A stretch of DNA of 64,000 bases from Vicia villosa (taxonomy: Eukaryota > Streptophyta > Magnoliopsida > Fabales > Fabaceae). Shown in pieces: positions 11,964-22,731 of this stretch. Every line of letters begins with the position of its first letter. Position 1 is the first letter of the stretch. Below the pieces are notes generated by a model. The model was not told where the DNA came from and searched no databases. It worked only from the letters and a program-made list of their open reading frames with translations. A program made the translations under genes and the position numbers. The DNA is taken from the NCBI RefSeq assembly GCF_029867415.1, contig NC_081181.1, positions 72,636,144 through 72,700,143 of the forward strand, written 5' to 3'.

Positions 11964-12189
11964 ACAACATCACCATATTGTCACATTCCACAAATATGTG
12001 CACAATGTATAAAACACACCATAACGAACTTAATCAAGATTTTCAAAATAAAACCGAGTCACTCCTAATTAAACTAATTTATTAGATAGAAAATCGAATT
12101 ATCTTTCCAACGCACAAAATGGTGTTCAAAATGGACTTACGGTTTGAAAGTTACGAACATTTAAATATTCCATTTTTTCCAAAAAGCTA

Positions 12190-12432
12190 CAGTGTAACCG
12201 GTTACCAAAATGGCGTAACCGATTACACGCACGAAGATGTTAATATTTTCCAAAAAGTATTCAGTGTAATCGGTTACAAGAAATAGCGTAACCGGTTACG
12301 CTTGACGTAACTCTATTCGCTATTTTTCAAAACAGCCAGTAATCGGTTTCCGTAACCGGCTACTAGTTCGAAAACTCAAGTTTCAGCAAGCAACACATTG
12401 TGTAATCGGTTACCGTAATCGATTACACACCC
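12190..12432. repeat. Paired GTAACCGGTTAC-type palindromes in E
   Basis: Eight variants of a 12-bp palindrome (GTAACCGGTTAC, GTAATCGGTTAC, GTAATCGATTAC and relatives) occur as four pairs, members of each pair roughly 3-13 bp apart, inside the solo LTR. Confidence 0.8.
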
Positions 12433-12651
12433 CCTGCAGCAGAAAAATCACTTTTTGACTGCAACTCATCTTTTCTAACAATTTCCATTTCGTACCAATA
12501 CGAAAACAACACCAATACAGAGTTAAATTCAGTGATCTAACACAATTCTATCATACAAAAGGTCTATTAACATCCAAGATCATTCACAAACATTCAATTG
12601 CATCAAAACCATGACATTGAACCTAAAAGTGTTAAAATCCCAAAACCTATG

Positions 12652-13598
12652 TGTAATACGGTGAACTGACTTTTTTATCGAAATGTCGCGGTAAGCAAGA
12701 GTCGCCACCGACTTTTATTTTATCCAATTGGAAAGGCAAAAAGAACAGGAAAGACCTTTAAAAGATTTTGAGTTTGGGGGTAGGTTATACAAAGGGAAGG
12801 TGTAAGGCACCCTTTGCATCCATGGTTATCCATGGGCTCTTAATTGCTTAGCTCACTTGCTTGTTTGAAAAGTTTGAAGTGTCGTGTGTGAATAGTAAAA
12901 AGATTTCGTTAAGGACTTTAGCTTGTAAATAAGCGTAGCCTTGTTTTGAAATTGTTTGAAAATGAGGTGTGAAAAGCGTTTGATTTTTGAATTGATTGTG
13001 AGCAAGCAATTAAGAACTATCTACCCTAAGTTTGTCTTTCGTGTTCTTTAAGTCTTTCGTTTGAAAGGGTCTATCCATACCATGAGAGGGCAAGAAGTCT
13101 TTCAATTGGATGTGAAGGGTCATCGAAGGGTCATCGAGAGTTATCCTTCGCCATAAGACTGTCCCTTGCCATAAAGAGGGCAGGTAGTCTAAGGGAAGGA
13201 TATAATAGTCATTTAAGGTATCATGCGAGGATACCTTAGCAATTGGGACAATCATCCTATAAGGCAACATCGAGGGAGTTTCAATAACTCTGAAGGCGAC
13301 AGGCAACATTGCTTTAGGTATCCTCGGAATCGAGGGACTTTGACTATTTAGTATACTTAGAGGCAACAGGTTTATAAGGCAACAGGAAACAAAGGCAACA
13401 AGAGGAATTACCCTAAAGGTGTGTGGGTGCAACAATCACGTGAATTCAGTTCGATTATTTATCTTGTAATTAGTTATCCTAATTCTGTTAAAGGCTTGCA
13501 CTCCCTAAGATTACTAACCACGCAGCTCGATTATTTATCTTGTAATTAGTTATCCTAATTCTGTTAAAGGCTTGCACTCCCTAAGATTACTAACCACG
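12652..13598 (-). mobile_element. A 3' LTR, U5-side part (interrupted by B)
   Basis: Begins TGTAATACGG, the plus-strand image of the LTR 3' end, and aligns with 47721-48665. A 76-bp tandem duplication (from 13451 and 13527) is shared by both A LTRs. A minus-strand frame at 13010-13435 recurs at 48079-48504 only because the LTR is duplicated; it has no family features. Confidence 0.9.
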
Positions 13599-13602
13599 TG
13601 TC
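13451..13602. repeat. 76-bp tandem duplication in the A LTR
   Basis: The block starting TCGATTATTTATCTTG repeats at 13451 and 13527; B inserted near the end of the second copy. The same pair is in the other A LTR at about 48520 and 48597, so it predates insertion of A. Confidence 0.85.
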
Positions 13603-15004
13603 ATACCCCAAATTTGTCCTACCCTATTCATACGGCTTATGATTCATGTACATACATCACTTAGGTCATAACTCACACTCATGCATTCATATCATGGGTG
13701 TTATTCGAAGGCTAGCAAGAAAAAGCTCTGTTGCAAAGAATTTTGATCAGAGAATAAGGAGACTGAGGTATAATCATGTGGTTCTATGTTCAAGGAAGTC
13801 CTCCTGGATTGGAGTTTCTCTCTGTCTCAAGTCAAGGCATTGGTTGAAGGATACTGGCTTGCAAATCATCCGGTTCTTTAAATCAGGGTTTCTTTGACCA
13901 AAGTCAACCAGTTGACTTTCTGGTCAACACTTAATCAGGAATGGTTTCTATGTGTGAAAAGCTTCTCATACTGACTATGTGGATGTGTTTGTTTGACTGG
14001 ATTTGATTGGAGGAGATTTAATCAAGAATCCCATCAATGATCAGAAAAATCAGAACAGTTGACTTCTGGGTCAAAATCAGAAGAATCAGTCAAATATTGA
14101 CTTTTGGTGGAAAATCAGTCAAGAAAAGTCAAAGAATGGATAAAATCGGGAGTTTGACAAAACTTGCCAAAAATAGAAAAAATCAAAAGTGGAAAGTTCC
14201 ATACTTAGGAAATTTTTTGGCCCTTAAAAAGTTTGATGAACAGTCCACTTCACCATCAGTTTACACGTGGCAAATGACATTATTTGGAGAAATTTCCAAC
14301 ATCAAAGTTGTTCCTCTCATGGAGGAGAACAACTTTCTAGTTGGACACTTTTCCATTTGAAGCTTGGTTGAAGAGTTATCAAGGTGTGAAGTTGAGGTTT
14401 TTATTTGAATCAAGTCACAAAGCTGGGCAGATTTTTGGTCATACGTGAAGCATTTCAACAAACACATGGCGTACCATCTTTGAGACAATGTTCAGAAAAC
14501 TACAAGCACCCAATTGATCTAAGTTTGGTATCATTCTATTCTCCTATATGCCTTCTACACAATGAGCAAAGAATCACCGGTTTTGGGTATGTGGTTTGGA
14601 AGATATGATGCCTCAAAGTCATGACCTTGCCAAGACACGCGTTGCCAAGAATCCAAGCCAAGATCCAGGCCACGCGCGCAGCATTCCCACAAACACTTGG
14701 TGTGCCAACTTCAAGTCTGATTTTCTCCCTCCACAAGCTCCCATTTTGAACAAGGTTGATCTCAAACTCTTCCTTGCCATGTCCTCTTTCCAAAAAGCCA
14801 TGGATGGTAAATTTTGAGCACGTGATGAGCAAGATACAAAGTCTTAAAGTCACACACTCACCCACAAAAACTAACCTACAGTCACCCACACCTTAAGCCC
14901 ATGCAACCAGCCATGCAACTTGCTGCACACGTGAAAACACATAGGCCTCATCCTAACACTATGCTACTACTCACCCTCACCATATGTGCCATGCTCCCTC
15001 ACCC

Positions 15005-15010
15005 TATATA
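15005..15010 (+). promoter_or_regulatory. TATA box of the B 5' LTR promoter
   Basis: CCCTATATAAG precedes a CA-rich and pyrimidine-rich stretch of the kind found at plant transcript starts; the start is expected about 30 nt downstream. The same site is at 31162-31167 in the 3' LTR. Confidence 0.7.
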
Positions 15011-16880
15011 AGTCATAAACCCTTCACACTTTCACCACACACACTCTCATTTTTCACACTCTTCTCTTCTTCCTTCACTCTCTTTTTCTCTCCCTTCGTT
15101 CACGTCCAAAAGTTTGTTACAGTTTGTAACAAACTCTTCCTCCTCAATCCTCCACCACCTACAACCACCTTCATCTTCTTCCATCATCATCACCACCTTC
15201 ACCAACCTCCTCCCTCATCAACTTTCAACACTTCGCCACCTCCATCATCCTCACCAATCAACAACCACCTGCAACTATCATCATTACCATACAATCATCA
15301 CCATCGCCATCGACGCTTCAAGATCCTCCACGGCCTCATTTGGATTCGCATCCAGTTCGAACATCGCTCACCACTGACGAAGAGGGATCAAGAGTAGCAT
15401 CACTGAGCTCTTTGTGGTTTATTTGAATCCAAGATTTTGTCAGGTAAATCTTTGAAACCTTCTCAGCACCTTAGATCACATGCGATAAGCCATATATTCG
15501 GTGCTGCATATGTAAGAGTTTTTTGTAAAGCTTGAACTAGATTTCACTACATGCAAGTGGCTTGTTATTTGAATGATTGAGTAGCATGTTTAGGTACTGT
15601 ATATCATGAGCTTCGCATCGGTAAATACAACATGTGTTACGGTGATCCTCATGAACGTAGAACTTCTCGTACGTGATTCGGTTAAGAATTTAGGGGAAGG
15701 ATTGATGAGAATAAATGCGGGATTCGTGCTCAGCACGAAAATCCGAGCCGGACGGTGGCCGCGGTTGTTATTTCTGGACACGCCTTGATCTCGCCGATGG
15801 TAGTCGTGGGTGAGGAAGACGACCGGAGCTGAGCTCCGGCGTCTGAGGTTTGTTATGATAGTACCCTCCGTTTGCATATGTGGCGTTTTATCATTGGTTC
15901 TTACCTTTCAATTTTGTTGGCCTTTTGTCCTGTTATAATCATTGGGAACTCGCGTGTTGGACTCTGATTGGCTGAAATGTTTTTTTGTCCTTTACCACTT
16001 AAGTGAACCATGCCCCATTGATATAAGTGTTGTGACGCTTTTACCATAGTGTGGATGTGAGATGAGTGCATGCTGTATAATAAGAGTGGGATAAATGCTG
16101 ATAATAAAAATAAAATAAATAACATGCTGATACAATAATGGTGAAAATAAATGAACAAATGGGTTAGTGTAGCGTTGGGCCACGAGGTTAATTGGGCCTG
16201 GGACTTTCAGAATCACACCCTTGCCTTAATAGCGCACCACCTGCAATAAAACTGGGCCTTACGCCCATGCTTTCTCCACCCCCCTGTTTTGGCCCAGAAC
16301 GCATTTAACTGATTTTAGTTCATTTGAAGACTGCTGTCGCACCCCCTTGTAGTTTAGATTTTAATTTTAGCTTCCTATTAACTTTTGTTTCATAAAATCT
16401 TTTTAACTCAAATAAAAATACATAAAAAATGATTTTAGATATCATAGGATGTGTAAATAATTGTCATGATTTTTGTTAATTTTTTCTTAATCGCTTTTAA
16501 CCCTTTTAATAAATCTTTTCTTTTACAACACTTGAATTTTCTTTGTTTAATATTTCTTTGTAAATAATTCTCTAATAGACTTAGGAATTAATTTTTAGTC
16601 TCCATTTTTTGAATAGAATTAATAGATGTATATGTGCTTGTGAATATCGTTTGTTTGTTATAGTTCTCAATTTTATTTGTCGCATATTGATTTTCTTTTA
16701 CCTATTCCATGTATATTTTTTTTTTTTGTTAATAAATTGTATAGTTTATCATTTTAATTCCTTTATATAGACAATTTAGGCTAGAATTTAGAAATTGTTC
16801 CCTCCTTTCATCCTTTTTCTTTTCAACTTTTAAAATACTTAATAAATATCGATGAAGATCATACCGTTACTACACTTCAT

Positions 16881-17167
16881 AGTAGGAAAGAAATGATTGG
16901 GGTGTAGGCCCCGATGTATGTTCTTTCCTACTTAGCGGAGAAGAAATGATTGGGGTGTGAAGCCTCGATGTATTTCTTAACCGTTGTTTAGAGAAACGAT
17001 TGTGGTGTAGGCCTCGATGTGCATTCTCTAAATACTCACAAAAGAACTCCTTTTTATTTCCTTTACTTAGCGGAGAAGAAATGATTGAGGTGTGAAGCCT
17101 CGATGTATTTCTTAACCGCTATTTAGAGAAACGATTGTGGCGTAGGTCTTGATGTGTGTTCTCTAAA
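16881..17167 (+). repeat. Array of five related hairpins in the B 5' LTR
   Basis: Five inverted repeats share a core ATTG(G/A/T)GG(T/C)GT...G(G/C)CxCGATGT but have different outer stems. Hairpin 1 (16881-16932) pairs AGTAGGAAAGAA with TTCTTTCCTACT and GGGG with CCCC. Hairpins 2 and 4 pair AAGAAAT with ATTTCTT. Hairpins 3 and 5 pair TTTAGAGAA with TTCTCTAAA (hairpin 5 slightly changed). Hairpins 2-3 and 4-5 form a tandem repeat of about 130 bp. In hairpin 4 the inner stem is GAGG/CCTC instead of GGGG/CCCC, a compensated change. Confidence 0.8.
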
Positions 17168-17835
17168 TATGCAAAACAAAACTCTTTTTGGTATGATCTA
17201 AGTCACAAAGTTAAAATCCCCATAAAAAACACCAACCAAAAACACTTAAAACACTAATAAATGGTCAGATTTAAAACAAAGTAAGGAAGTGATGCGAAGC
17301 CTTGTAGTAGGTCTTCGTCATCATGGAATTAACCTAAAAGACACAAACCAATCATTTCTTTTTTCTTTTGCCTCGTTGGCACCTAAGGGCACTGTTATTC
17401 CGCTCGTACGCATCGTAGGCGATCCCTTATGCAAGAGCGCGAACGTTAACTCCGCCCAACTAAAAAACACAAAAACAAACAGAAAAATGTGAGCCGAGCT
17501 ACGGTAACTCTGATTCCTGAAAAGGATAAGTAGGCAGCAGGGTAGGGCCCGTGCGAGTACAATTCTTTATTTTCCCTACATTCTGCATTCATTTCGGATA
17601 TAGACATAGACATAGTACACACCCTTTAGATAGAAACAAACATAGGTGGATACCATCGAGTACGATGGGCGTGAGGGGTGCTAATACCTTCCCCTCGCGT
17701 AACCGACTCCCGTACCTAGATTCTCTGGTCGTAGGACCTTGTTCCTTCCTTTGTTAGGTTTTCTGATATTCCTTTCCTTTTTGGGATAAATATATTGGTG
17801 GCGACTCTGTTCATTTTTCGCGAGCGTGCGACAGC

Positions 17836-17853
17836 TGGCGACTCTGCTGGGGA
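17836..17853 (+). other. B primer-binding site
   Basis: TGGCGACTCTGCTGGGGA two bases after the LTR end. The Ogre family is known to use tRNA-Arg; the same 18 bases recur in A (47699-47716, minus strand). Confidence 0.9.
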
Positions 17854-18630
17854 TGTTGATAGACTTGTGCTGGTCCATTCTTAGCGAGTCGATCCTAGCC
17901 TTTGTTTGTTTCTTTTATTGGGTGTTTATTTATTTGTTTATGTGTTTACATTTTGTATATATGCCTGCATATCATGTTTATTTCCTGCTTGCATATCATG
18001 TTTACTTTCCGCATGCATCTGGACTATATTATGGGTCCCCGTGGGGGCCACATACTTTCTCTCTGTTTGTAGGTTGGGTGGGATGATTTTATGAGGTAAA
18101 AGGCCCAATACCCAGGCCATGAGTGATACCTTAGGAACTAGGAATAGAGTGGCCATGACGGACAGAAGACGTATGTCTGATTGATCCGATCATGTATCCA
18201 CGGGCAGAGCTTGGTTGAAAGAGGCAATATCGTATGATTACGCCTACTTTCAATCCTCTGTTGGCTTTTTTGACCTACCCTGGCCTAGATTCACCTGTGA
18301 GTGGGGAGGGATATACATGACAGGTACCGTTGGTGACTATTCTGCTCTGTTGGTGACTATTATTCTTATGGCTGTGTGGCACCTATGCCGGACCTTTGAC
18401 CTTATGACATTCGATTCTGCTCAGAGGCAACACAACAACTCTCTCATATTGGGAGAATCTCCATTGCATCATTTTCATCATGGCATATTTATTTTCAAAA
18501 AAAAAAAAGAAGAGAAAGAAAAGATGTAATAAAAAAAAGAAGGAAAAAAAAAAGAAAAAAGAAAAATAGTATTATTTCTCATATGCATGCCATTTTTCAG
18601 GGTATCTGAGGTTATTACTTTTCATCCAGG
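17854..18630 (+). other. B untranslated leader before ORF1
   Basis: About 780 bases with no conserved protein. It holds an A-rich purine tract (18497-18570) and ends in a pyrimidine-rich CATTTTTCAG (18591-18600), a good splice-acceptor match 30 bases before the ORF1 ATG. Short frames at 17826-18529 are unsupported. Confidence 0.6.
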
Positions 18631-20487
18631 ATGGCTAACGACGTGACCGCTACCAGAGAAACTACAAGGCGTACTCACACTTACAGTTTCCATCGTGAGG
18701 GCATGACTCAGTTGGGACAGTTGGGTGGATTGATTACTGGTCACAATAAAACAGTGTTCACTGAGAATTATGGCAACATCTTGACTCTTTTGTACTCACA
18801 TGTCGACGAATGGGCTTTATCTACTCTTCTCCAGTTCTATGATCCTGACTTGCGTTGTTTCACCTTCTCAGGCTATCAGTTGGCTCCCACTCTCGAGGAG
18901 TACTCTCACTTTCTCAATATCAAGATTCAACACAAGGTTCCTTTCGTTTGTGTCCCAGAGAAGCCTGATTTGGACTACATCGCCAACGCTCTTTATTTGA
19001 GCATAGGAGACGTTCATGGAAATTGGAAGAAGAATGGTAACACTCATGGTTTCTACATGAGTTTCTTGATTGAAAAGGCCCAAGAGCCGGCTAACAAAAA
19101 GATGTGGGAAGCCTTCAACGCCCTTCTGGCCGTTCTGATCTATGGGATCGTGATGTTCCCTAACATTCACAAGTTCGTTGATCTGGCCGCTATATGTCTT
19201 TTTGTGGATAAGAATCCGGTCCCTACTTTGCTAGCCGATACGTACTATTCCGTTCACTCTAGATATGGGAAAGGAGGAGCCATAAGAAATTGTTTGTCGT
19301 TGTTATACACCTGGTTTAAGTCCCACCTACCTACAAGTGGTCCTTTCGTTACTTCTACTCAGAAATGGCCTCAAAGGATCATGGGGCTTACCGGAAATGA
19401 CATTGTCTGGTGTCCCACTGGAATGGACGTGGAGAAAGTTATAACTAGCTGTGGTACTTTTGACAACGTTCCTCTCATAGGAACAAAATGTGTTATCAAT
19501 TATAATCCTAAGCTAGCGCTGCGTCAGTTGGGTTTTGCACTTGAAGACAAGCCTTTGGACAAAGAGATATTCGAATCCGTTTGCTTTGAAAAGGGAACCG
19601 ATCCAAAGGGTCTAGATAAAGTGAGGAGTGCCTGGAATAGCATCCATACAAATGATCAGATTTCTCTAGGTGAAAAGAATGTCGTTGCCAAACAAGCCTA
19701 CATAGATTGGGTTGAAGATAGAGTTAAAGATCGTCTGTTGCCTTTCCCAAAGGTTAACCCATTGTACGAGCAACCACCTAAGATTCCAATTGCCACTGTG
19801 CCTGCTGAGAAATGTACCCAGGTAGATATGGAAAGCACCCAATTGCACGAAAAGAAATCGGATGCGCGACCAAAACATTGTCTTGTGGACCAGAAAAGGG
19901 TTGAGTTGACACATGAAGCCAAGGTGCTGAAAGAAGGATCTTTAAGAGTTCAAAAGAGGGCTAGAACGGAAAGAGGTGAAAGGGATACTACTGTTGTTGT
20001 TGAGGATCACCAGGAGATCATAAAAAGGGCCGTAAAAGAGGCAGAAGAGAAACTCAGGCGAGAGTATAGAGAAGACTTGAAGGCTTATAAACTCAAGATA
20101 GAAAGGGATGCTAGAGTTGAAGTGAAGAATCTGAAAAAGAAACTGGAAGAAGAGACCACTCAAAGAATGGCAGTTGAGACTCAACTGAAAGGAAGTCACC
20201 TCCGTAATACTCGACTAACAGAAGAAAATGCCAAGCTCAGAGATCGAATGATGGGTATGGAGGACGTATCTGAGAAGGATTATCTCCCAGAATGCAAAGG
20301 ATGTGACGAACTCAGGGAGTGCTGCAAGAAACTAGATGGGCAGTTATACCGAAAGGACGTGGTAATCCAAAGCTTTGTCAAAGGAAGAGATCAGAAAGCA
20401 ACCAAGAAACTGTTTGATGAAACCAAGAAGTGGAGTGATGAGCACTTCAGACAAGGAGGACCTCTATTTTATATTCAGATGGATTGA
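18631..20487 (+). CDS. Ogre ORF1 protein (618 residues), plant-mobile-domain-like with coiled coil
   Basis: An intact frame upstream of gag, the hallmark extra ORF of Ogre elements. Residues about 45-330 form a globular region with W-x-L-x2-L-x2-FYDP, CFTF and LAPTLEEY motifs, resembling the plant mobile domain (aminotransferase-like) found in other plant transposons; this link is my inference. Residues about 457-560 are charged heptad-like sequence (KEAEEKLRREY, KKKLEEE) predicting a long coiled coil, followed by a Cys cluster CKGCDELRECC from residue 555. The start ATG follows a splice-acceptor-like CAG by 30 bases and no earlier in-frame start is compelling. Its role in the Ogre life cycle is not established; coiled coils suggest self-assembly. 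It is the only undamaged large frame of B. Confidence 0.85.
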   Translation: MANDVTATRETTRRTHTYSFHREGMTQLGQLGGLITGHNKTVFTENYGNILTLLYSHVDEWALSTLLQFYDPDLRCFTFSGYQLAPTLEEYSHFLNIKIQHKVPFVCVPEKPDLDYIANALYLSIGDVHGNWKKNGNTHGFYMSFLIEKAQEPANKKMWEAFNALLAVLIYGIVMFPNIHKFVDLAAICLFVDKNPVPTLLADTYYSVHSRYGKGGAIRNCLSLLYTWFKSHLPTSGPFVTSTQKWPQRIMGLTGNDIVWCPTGMDVEKVITSCGTFDNVPLIGTKCVINYNPKLALRQLGFALEDKPLDKEIFESVCFEKGTDPKGLDKVRSAWNSIHTNDQISLGEKNVVAKQAYIDWVEDRVKDRLLPFPKVNPLYEQPPKIPIATVPAEKCTQVDMESTQLHEKKSDARPKHCLVDQKRVELTHEAKVLKEGSLRVQKRARTERGERDTTVVVEDHQEIIKRAVKEAEEKLRREYREDLKAYKLKIERDARVEVKNLKKKLEEETTQRMAVETQLKGSHLRNTRLTEENAKLRDRMMGMEDVSEKDYLPECKGCDELRECCKKLDGQLYRKDVVIQSFVKGRDQKATKKLFDETKKWSDEHFRQGGPLFYIQMD

Positions 20488-20877
20488 TGTTTGAGTCTGT
20501 ATGTCCCGACCACCTCCAGGCTTGTTGGATGGGGTCTTTTATTTTTCCTTGTTGAACTATCTTGTTGATGTATGGTTTCTCCCAAATTTGAATTCCTGTT
20601 ATGAATGAAGAAGAACTATTTCTTTTGTTTCTTTTAACGCTTGTCCTCTATCACGTTGTTAGCTATTCTATATCAATGTCAAAATCTTGGATACTCTGAA
20701 AATGGCACATCACGTCATAAGCACACATGCACTCATACATTCACATTATCACATTGCATTTTTCAGGTTATTGTACAAGAAACTAATTGGGGTCCCTTTC
20801 AGCAACAGATTTCTGCTTCAACAACAAAGCTGACTTCCTTACATCCTTATCGTACCAGAAACAACGAGAAGAGAATC
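20488..20877 (+). other. Spacer between ORF1 and gag
   Basis: About 390 bases. An open frame runs through from 20641, but the stretch before 20767 is probably not translated: GCATTTTTCAG at 20756-20766 is a strong splice-acceptor match, closely like the one before ORF1. The chosen gag start is the ATG at 20878. Confidence 0.5.
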
Positions 20878-22731
20878 ATGGAACAATTTGAACAGAATCA
20901 AGCTGCCCTCCGTAGGGATATGGATGTTATGGGGGAAAGAATGACCCAACTTATGGAGACTCTCCATGCCGTTGTTCAAGGACAGGATGAACTCAGAAAG
21001 AGCGTCGCTAGTTTGGTCAAGGATGTTCCTACCACTTCTATCGATGGAGGGACGAAAACTAAAGAGACTCCTATTAATGAGACACTTAAAGTAGTGGACG
21101 ACCACCATGAGGTTATTGATCTTGAACATGATCTTACTGCTGAGTTGACTGAGACTGCTAAGATGTACCAAGCTCTTGAAGAACGCCTTAAGGCCGTTGA
21201 GGTTGCTAAAACTTCGAGTTTCGACACTGCTGCTATGTGCTTGGTACCTGGGATTGTTATTTCCCCGAAGTTCAAGGTGCCAGATTTTGATAAGTACAAG
21301 GGAGTTACCTGCCCAGAGACTCACATTCGTTCTTACTGCCGTAAGATGGCCGCTCACGCTGAGAACGAACCTCTGCTTATGCATTTTTTCCAGGACAGTC
21401 TCACTGGAGCCCCGTTGGAGTGGTATATGAAACTCGAGAGGTCTAATGTCAGTACTTGGGGAGAACTTGTTGATGCCTTCTTAAAACAATACAACTACAA
21501 TACTGCTATGGCTCCTAGCCGTGCACAGCTGCAAAATATGTCACATAAATCTGAAGAGTCTTTTAAGGAATACGCCCAGAGGTGGCGTGAACTTGCTGCT
21601 CAAGTCCAACCTCCTTTATTGGACCGAGAGTTGATTGATCTGTTTATGGGAACTCTGAAAGGGCCGTATCTTCAGCACATGGTTAATAATACTTCTCCTT
21701 CCTTTTCGGATGTGGTCATCATTGGTGAGAGGGTTGAGAACTGTGTCAAAGCTGGTACCATTCAAGGTGTTACTAATCCTAGCAACTCAAGTGGTAATGG
21801 TAAGAAGCCGTATTCTGGGTTTGTGAAGAAGAAGGAAGGTGAGACTAGCACCGCTTCTGTTGACCAAGGCCGAGCTCCTGCATATTCTGCTGTTCCACCT
21901 CCTTATTATCTGATGCCTTACGGTGTTCCTGGTCCATATGTCCCTCAAGCATATGCTGCTGCTCTTCCACAACCATGGATGGCACCCCAACAACCTTTCG
22001 TACCACAACAACAAGCTGCTGCTCCTCAGAATCGTCAACAGAACCCTAGGCCTCAAGGTCAAAGGGGCCCGCAAAGAACAAGATTCCAAGATAGGCGTAT
22101 CGATCCGGTTCCGATGTCATATGCCCAACTTCTCCCTCAGTTGCTTGCTGGTCAATTGGTACAACTCCGTGAACTTGGACCTCCACCTAGCCCTCTCCCT
22201 CCTGGTTATGATGTTAATGCTCGTTGTGAATTTCATTCAGGAGCCCCGGGCCATACTATTGAAAAGTGTAGAGCATTCAAGTTAAAGGTTCAGGATCTTC
22301 TTGATGACAAGCTTATCTCATTCACTCCTACTGGTCCCAATGTGCAGAATAACCCTATGCCTCCTCATGCTGGTGCGACCAATGCTATTGAGTTATGTGA
22401 TGATCAGATCCTAGTGAATGATGTTAGTGAGGTTAAGATGCCGCTAGCAACTATCAGAGAACATCTTTTGCAACAAAAGGTTTTGTGTGAGCTACATGAC
22501 TACTGTTTGCAATGTTCTTCTAATCCTGAGGAGTGCGCTAGGTTGAAAGAAGAAATCCAGAAACTAATGGACGAAGGTGTTCTTAGAGTGGAAAGGGTCG
22601 TTCCTATTGAAGATGTGGCCATCCTAGAAATCCCTTACCATCCTGATGAGGCGTCAAAACTCAGAGCACGCCTTTGGCCATTCAAGCACCAAGGACCCCG
22701 CTGGTCATTCATGCACCAAGTGCTCCATTGA
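20878..22731 (+). CDS. Ogre gag, frameshifted into protease
   Basis: Start MEQFEQNQAAL, preceded by an acceptor-like CAG at 20766. An N-terminal helical region (residues 1-110) is followed by a Ty3/gypsy gag domain (about 132-285) with FKVPDFDKYKG, PLEWYMKL, FLKQYNYN and WRELAAQVQPPL motifs, then a Pro/Gln-rich linker and a zinc-knuckle-like CX2HX5HX4C at residue 450 (CEFHSGAPGHTIEKC). It forms the cytoplasmic particle and binds RNA. In intact Ogres gag and protease share one frame; here the frame ends at 22731 after about 20 out-of-phase codons. The reading passes to the -1 frame somewhere between 22650 and 22673, which fits a one-base deletion in this copy. Programmed frameshifting is possible but I see no clear slippery site. 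Confidence 0.9.
   Translation: MEQFEQNQAALRRDMDVMGERMTQLMETLHAVVQGQDELRKSVASLVKDVPTTSIDGGTKTKETPINETLKVVDDHHEVIDLEHDLTAELTETAKMYQALEERLKAVEVAKTSSFDTAAMCLVPGIVISPKFKVPDFDKYKGVTCPETHIRSYCRKMAAHAENEPLLMHFFQDSLTGAPLEWYMKLERSNVSTWGELVDAFLKQYNYNTAMAPSRAQLQNMSHKSEESFKEYAQRWRELAAQVQPPLLDRELIDLFMGTLKGPYLQHMVNNTSPSFSDVVIIGERVENCVKAGTIQGVTNPSNSSGNGKKPYSGFVKKKEGETSTASVDQGRAPAYSAVPPPYYLMPYGVPGPYVPQAYAAALPQPWMAPQQPFVPQQQAAAPQNRQQNPRPQGQRGPQRTRFQDRRIDPVPMSYAQLLPQLLAGQLVQLRELGPPPSPLPPGYDVNARCEFHSGAPGHTIEKCRAFKLKVQDLLDDKLISFTPTGPNVQNNPMPPHAGATNAIELCDDQILVNDVSEVKMPLATIREHLLQQKVLCELHDYCLQCSSNPEECARLKEEIQKLMDEGVLRVERVVPIEDVAILEIPYHPDEASKLRARLWPFKHQGPRWSFMHQVLH

Larger units (their letters stand above)
10659..12651 (-). 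mobile_element. Solo LTR E, first part (to the insertion of A)
   Basis: Starts TGTAAATCC right after CGAAC (10654-10658). The matching end ...GGTGTTACA lies at 55075 and is followed by the same CGAAC (55076-55080). Between them is no primer site, polypurine tract or second LTR, so this is a solo LTR produced by LTR-LTR recombination. Excluding A and the MITE at 11568 it is about 1.97 kb. Read on the minus strand it begins TGTAACACCCCATAATT, a start typical of chromovirus (Tekay-like) LTRs; orientation is inferred from this. Related sequence lies at 58557-59560. Confidence 0.8.
13599..17833 (+). mobile_element. B 5' LTR (4235 bp)
   Basis: TGTCATACCCCAAATTTG start, ...GCGTGCGACA end, two bases before the primer site. 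It contains a TATA box at 15005-15010, a pyrimidine-rich tract with CAT/CAC repeats (15020-15300) just downstream, and a hairpin array (16881-17167). Short frames inside recur identically in the 3' LTR and are not genes. Confidence 0.95.

Noticed and set aside
13010..13435. 141-codon minus-strand frame, repeated at 48079-48504
   Set aside because: It recurs only because both copies are in the A LTRs; the region is a known non-coding LTR end and the protein has no domain features.
14984..15397. His/Pro/Ser-rich 137-codon frame in the B LTRs
   Set aside because: Arises from a pyrimidine-rich leader with CAC/CAT runs just after the TATA box; several frames are open at once, as expected from composition.
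20839..21384. 181-codon minus-strand frame
   Set aside because: Antisense shadow of gag, which has clear family motifs.
22650..22673. Programmed -1 frameshift between gag and protease
   Set aside because: Ogre gag-pro is usually one frame and I see no clear slippery heptamer with structure; a one-base deletion is simpler. Kept only as a possibility.
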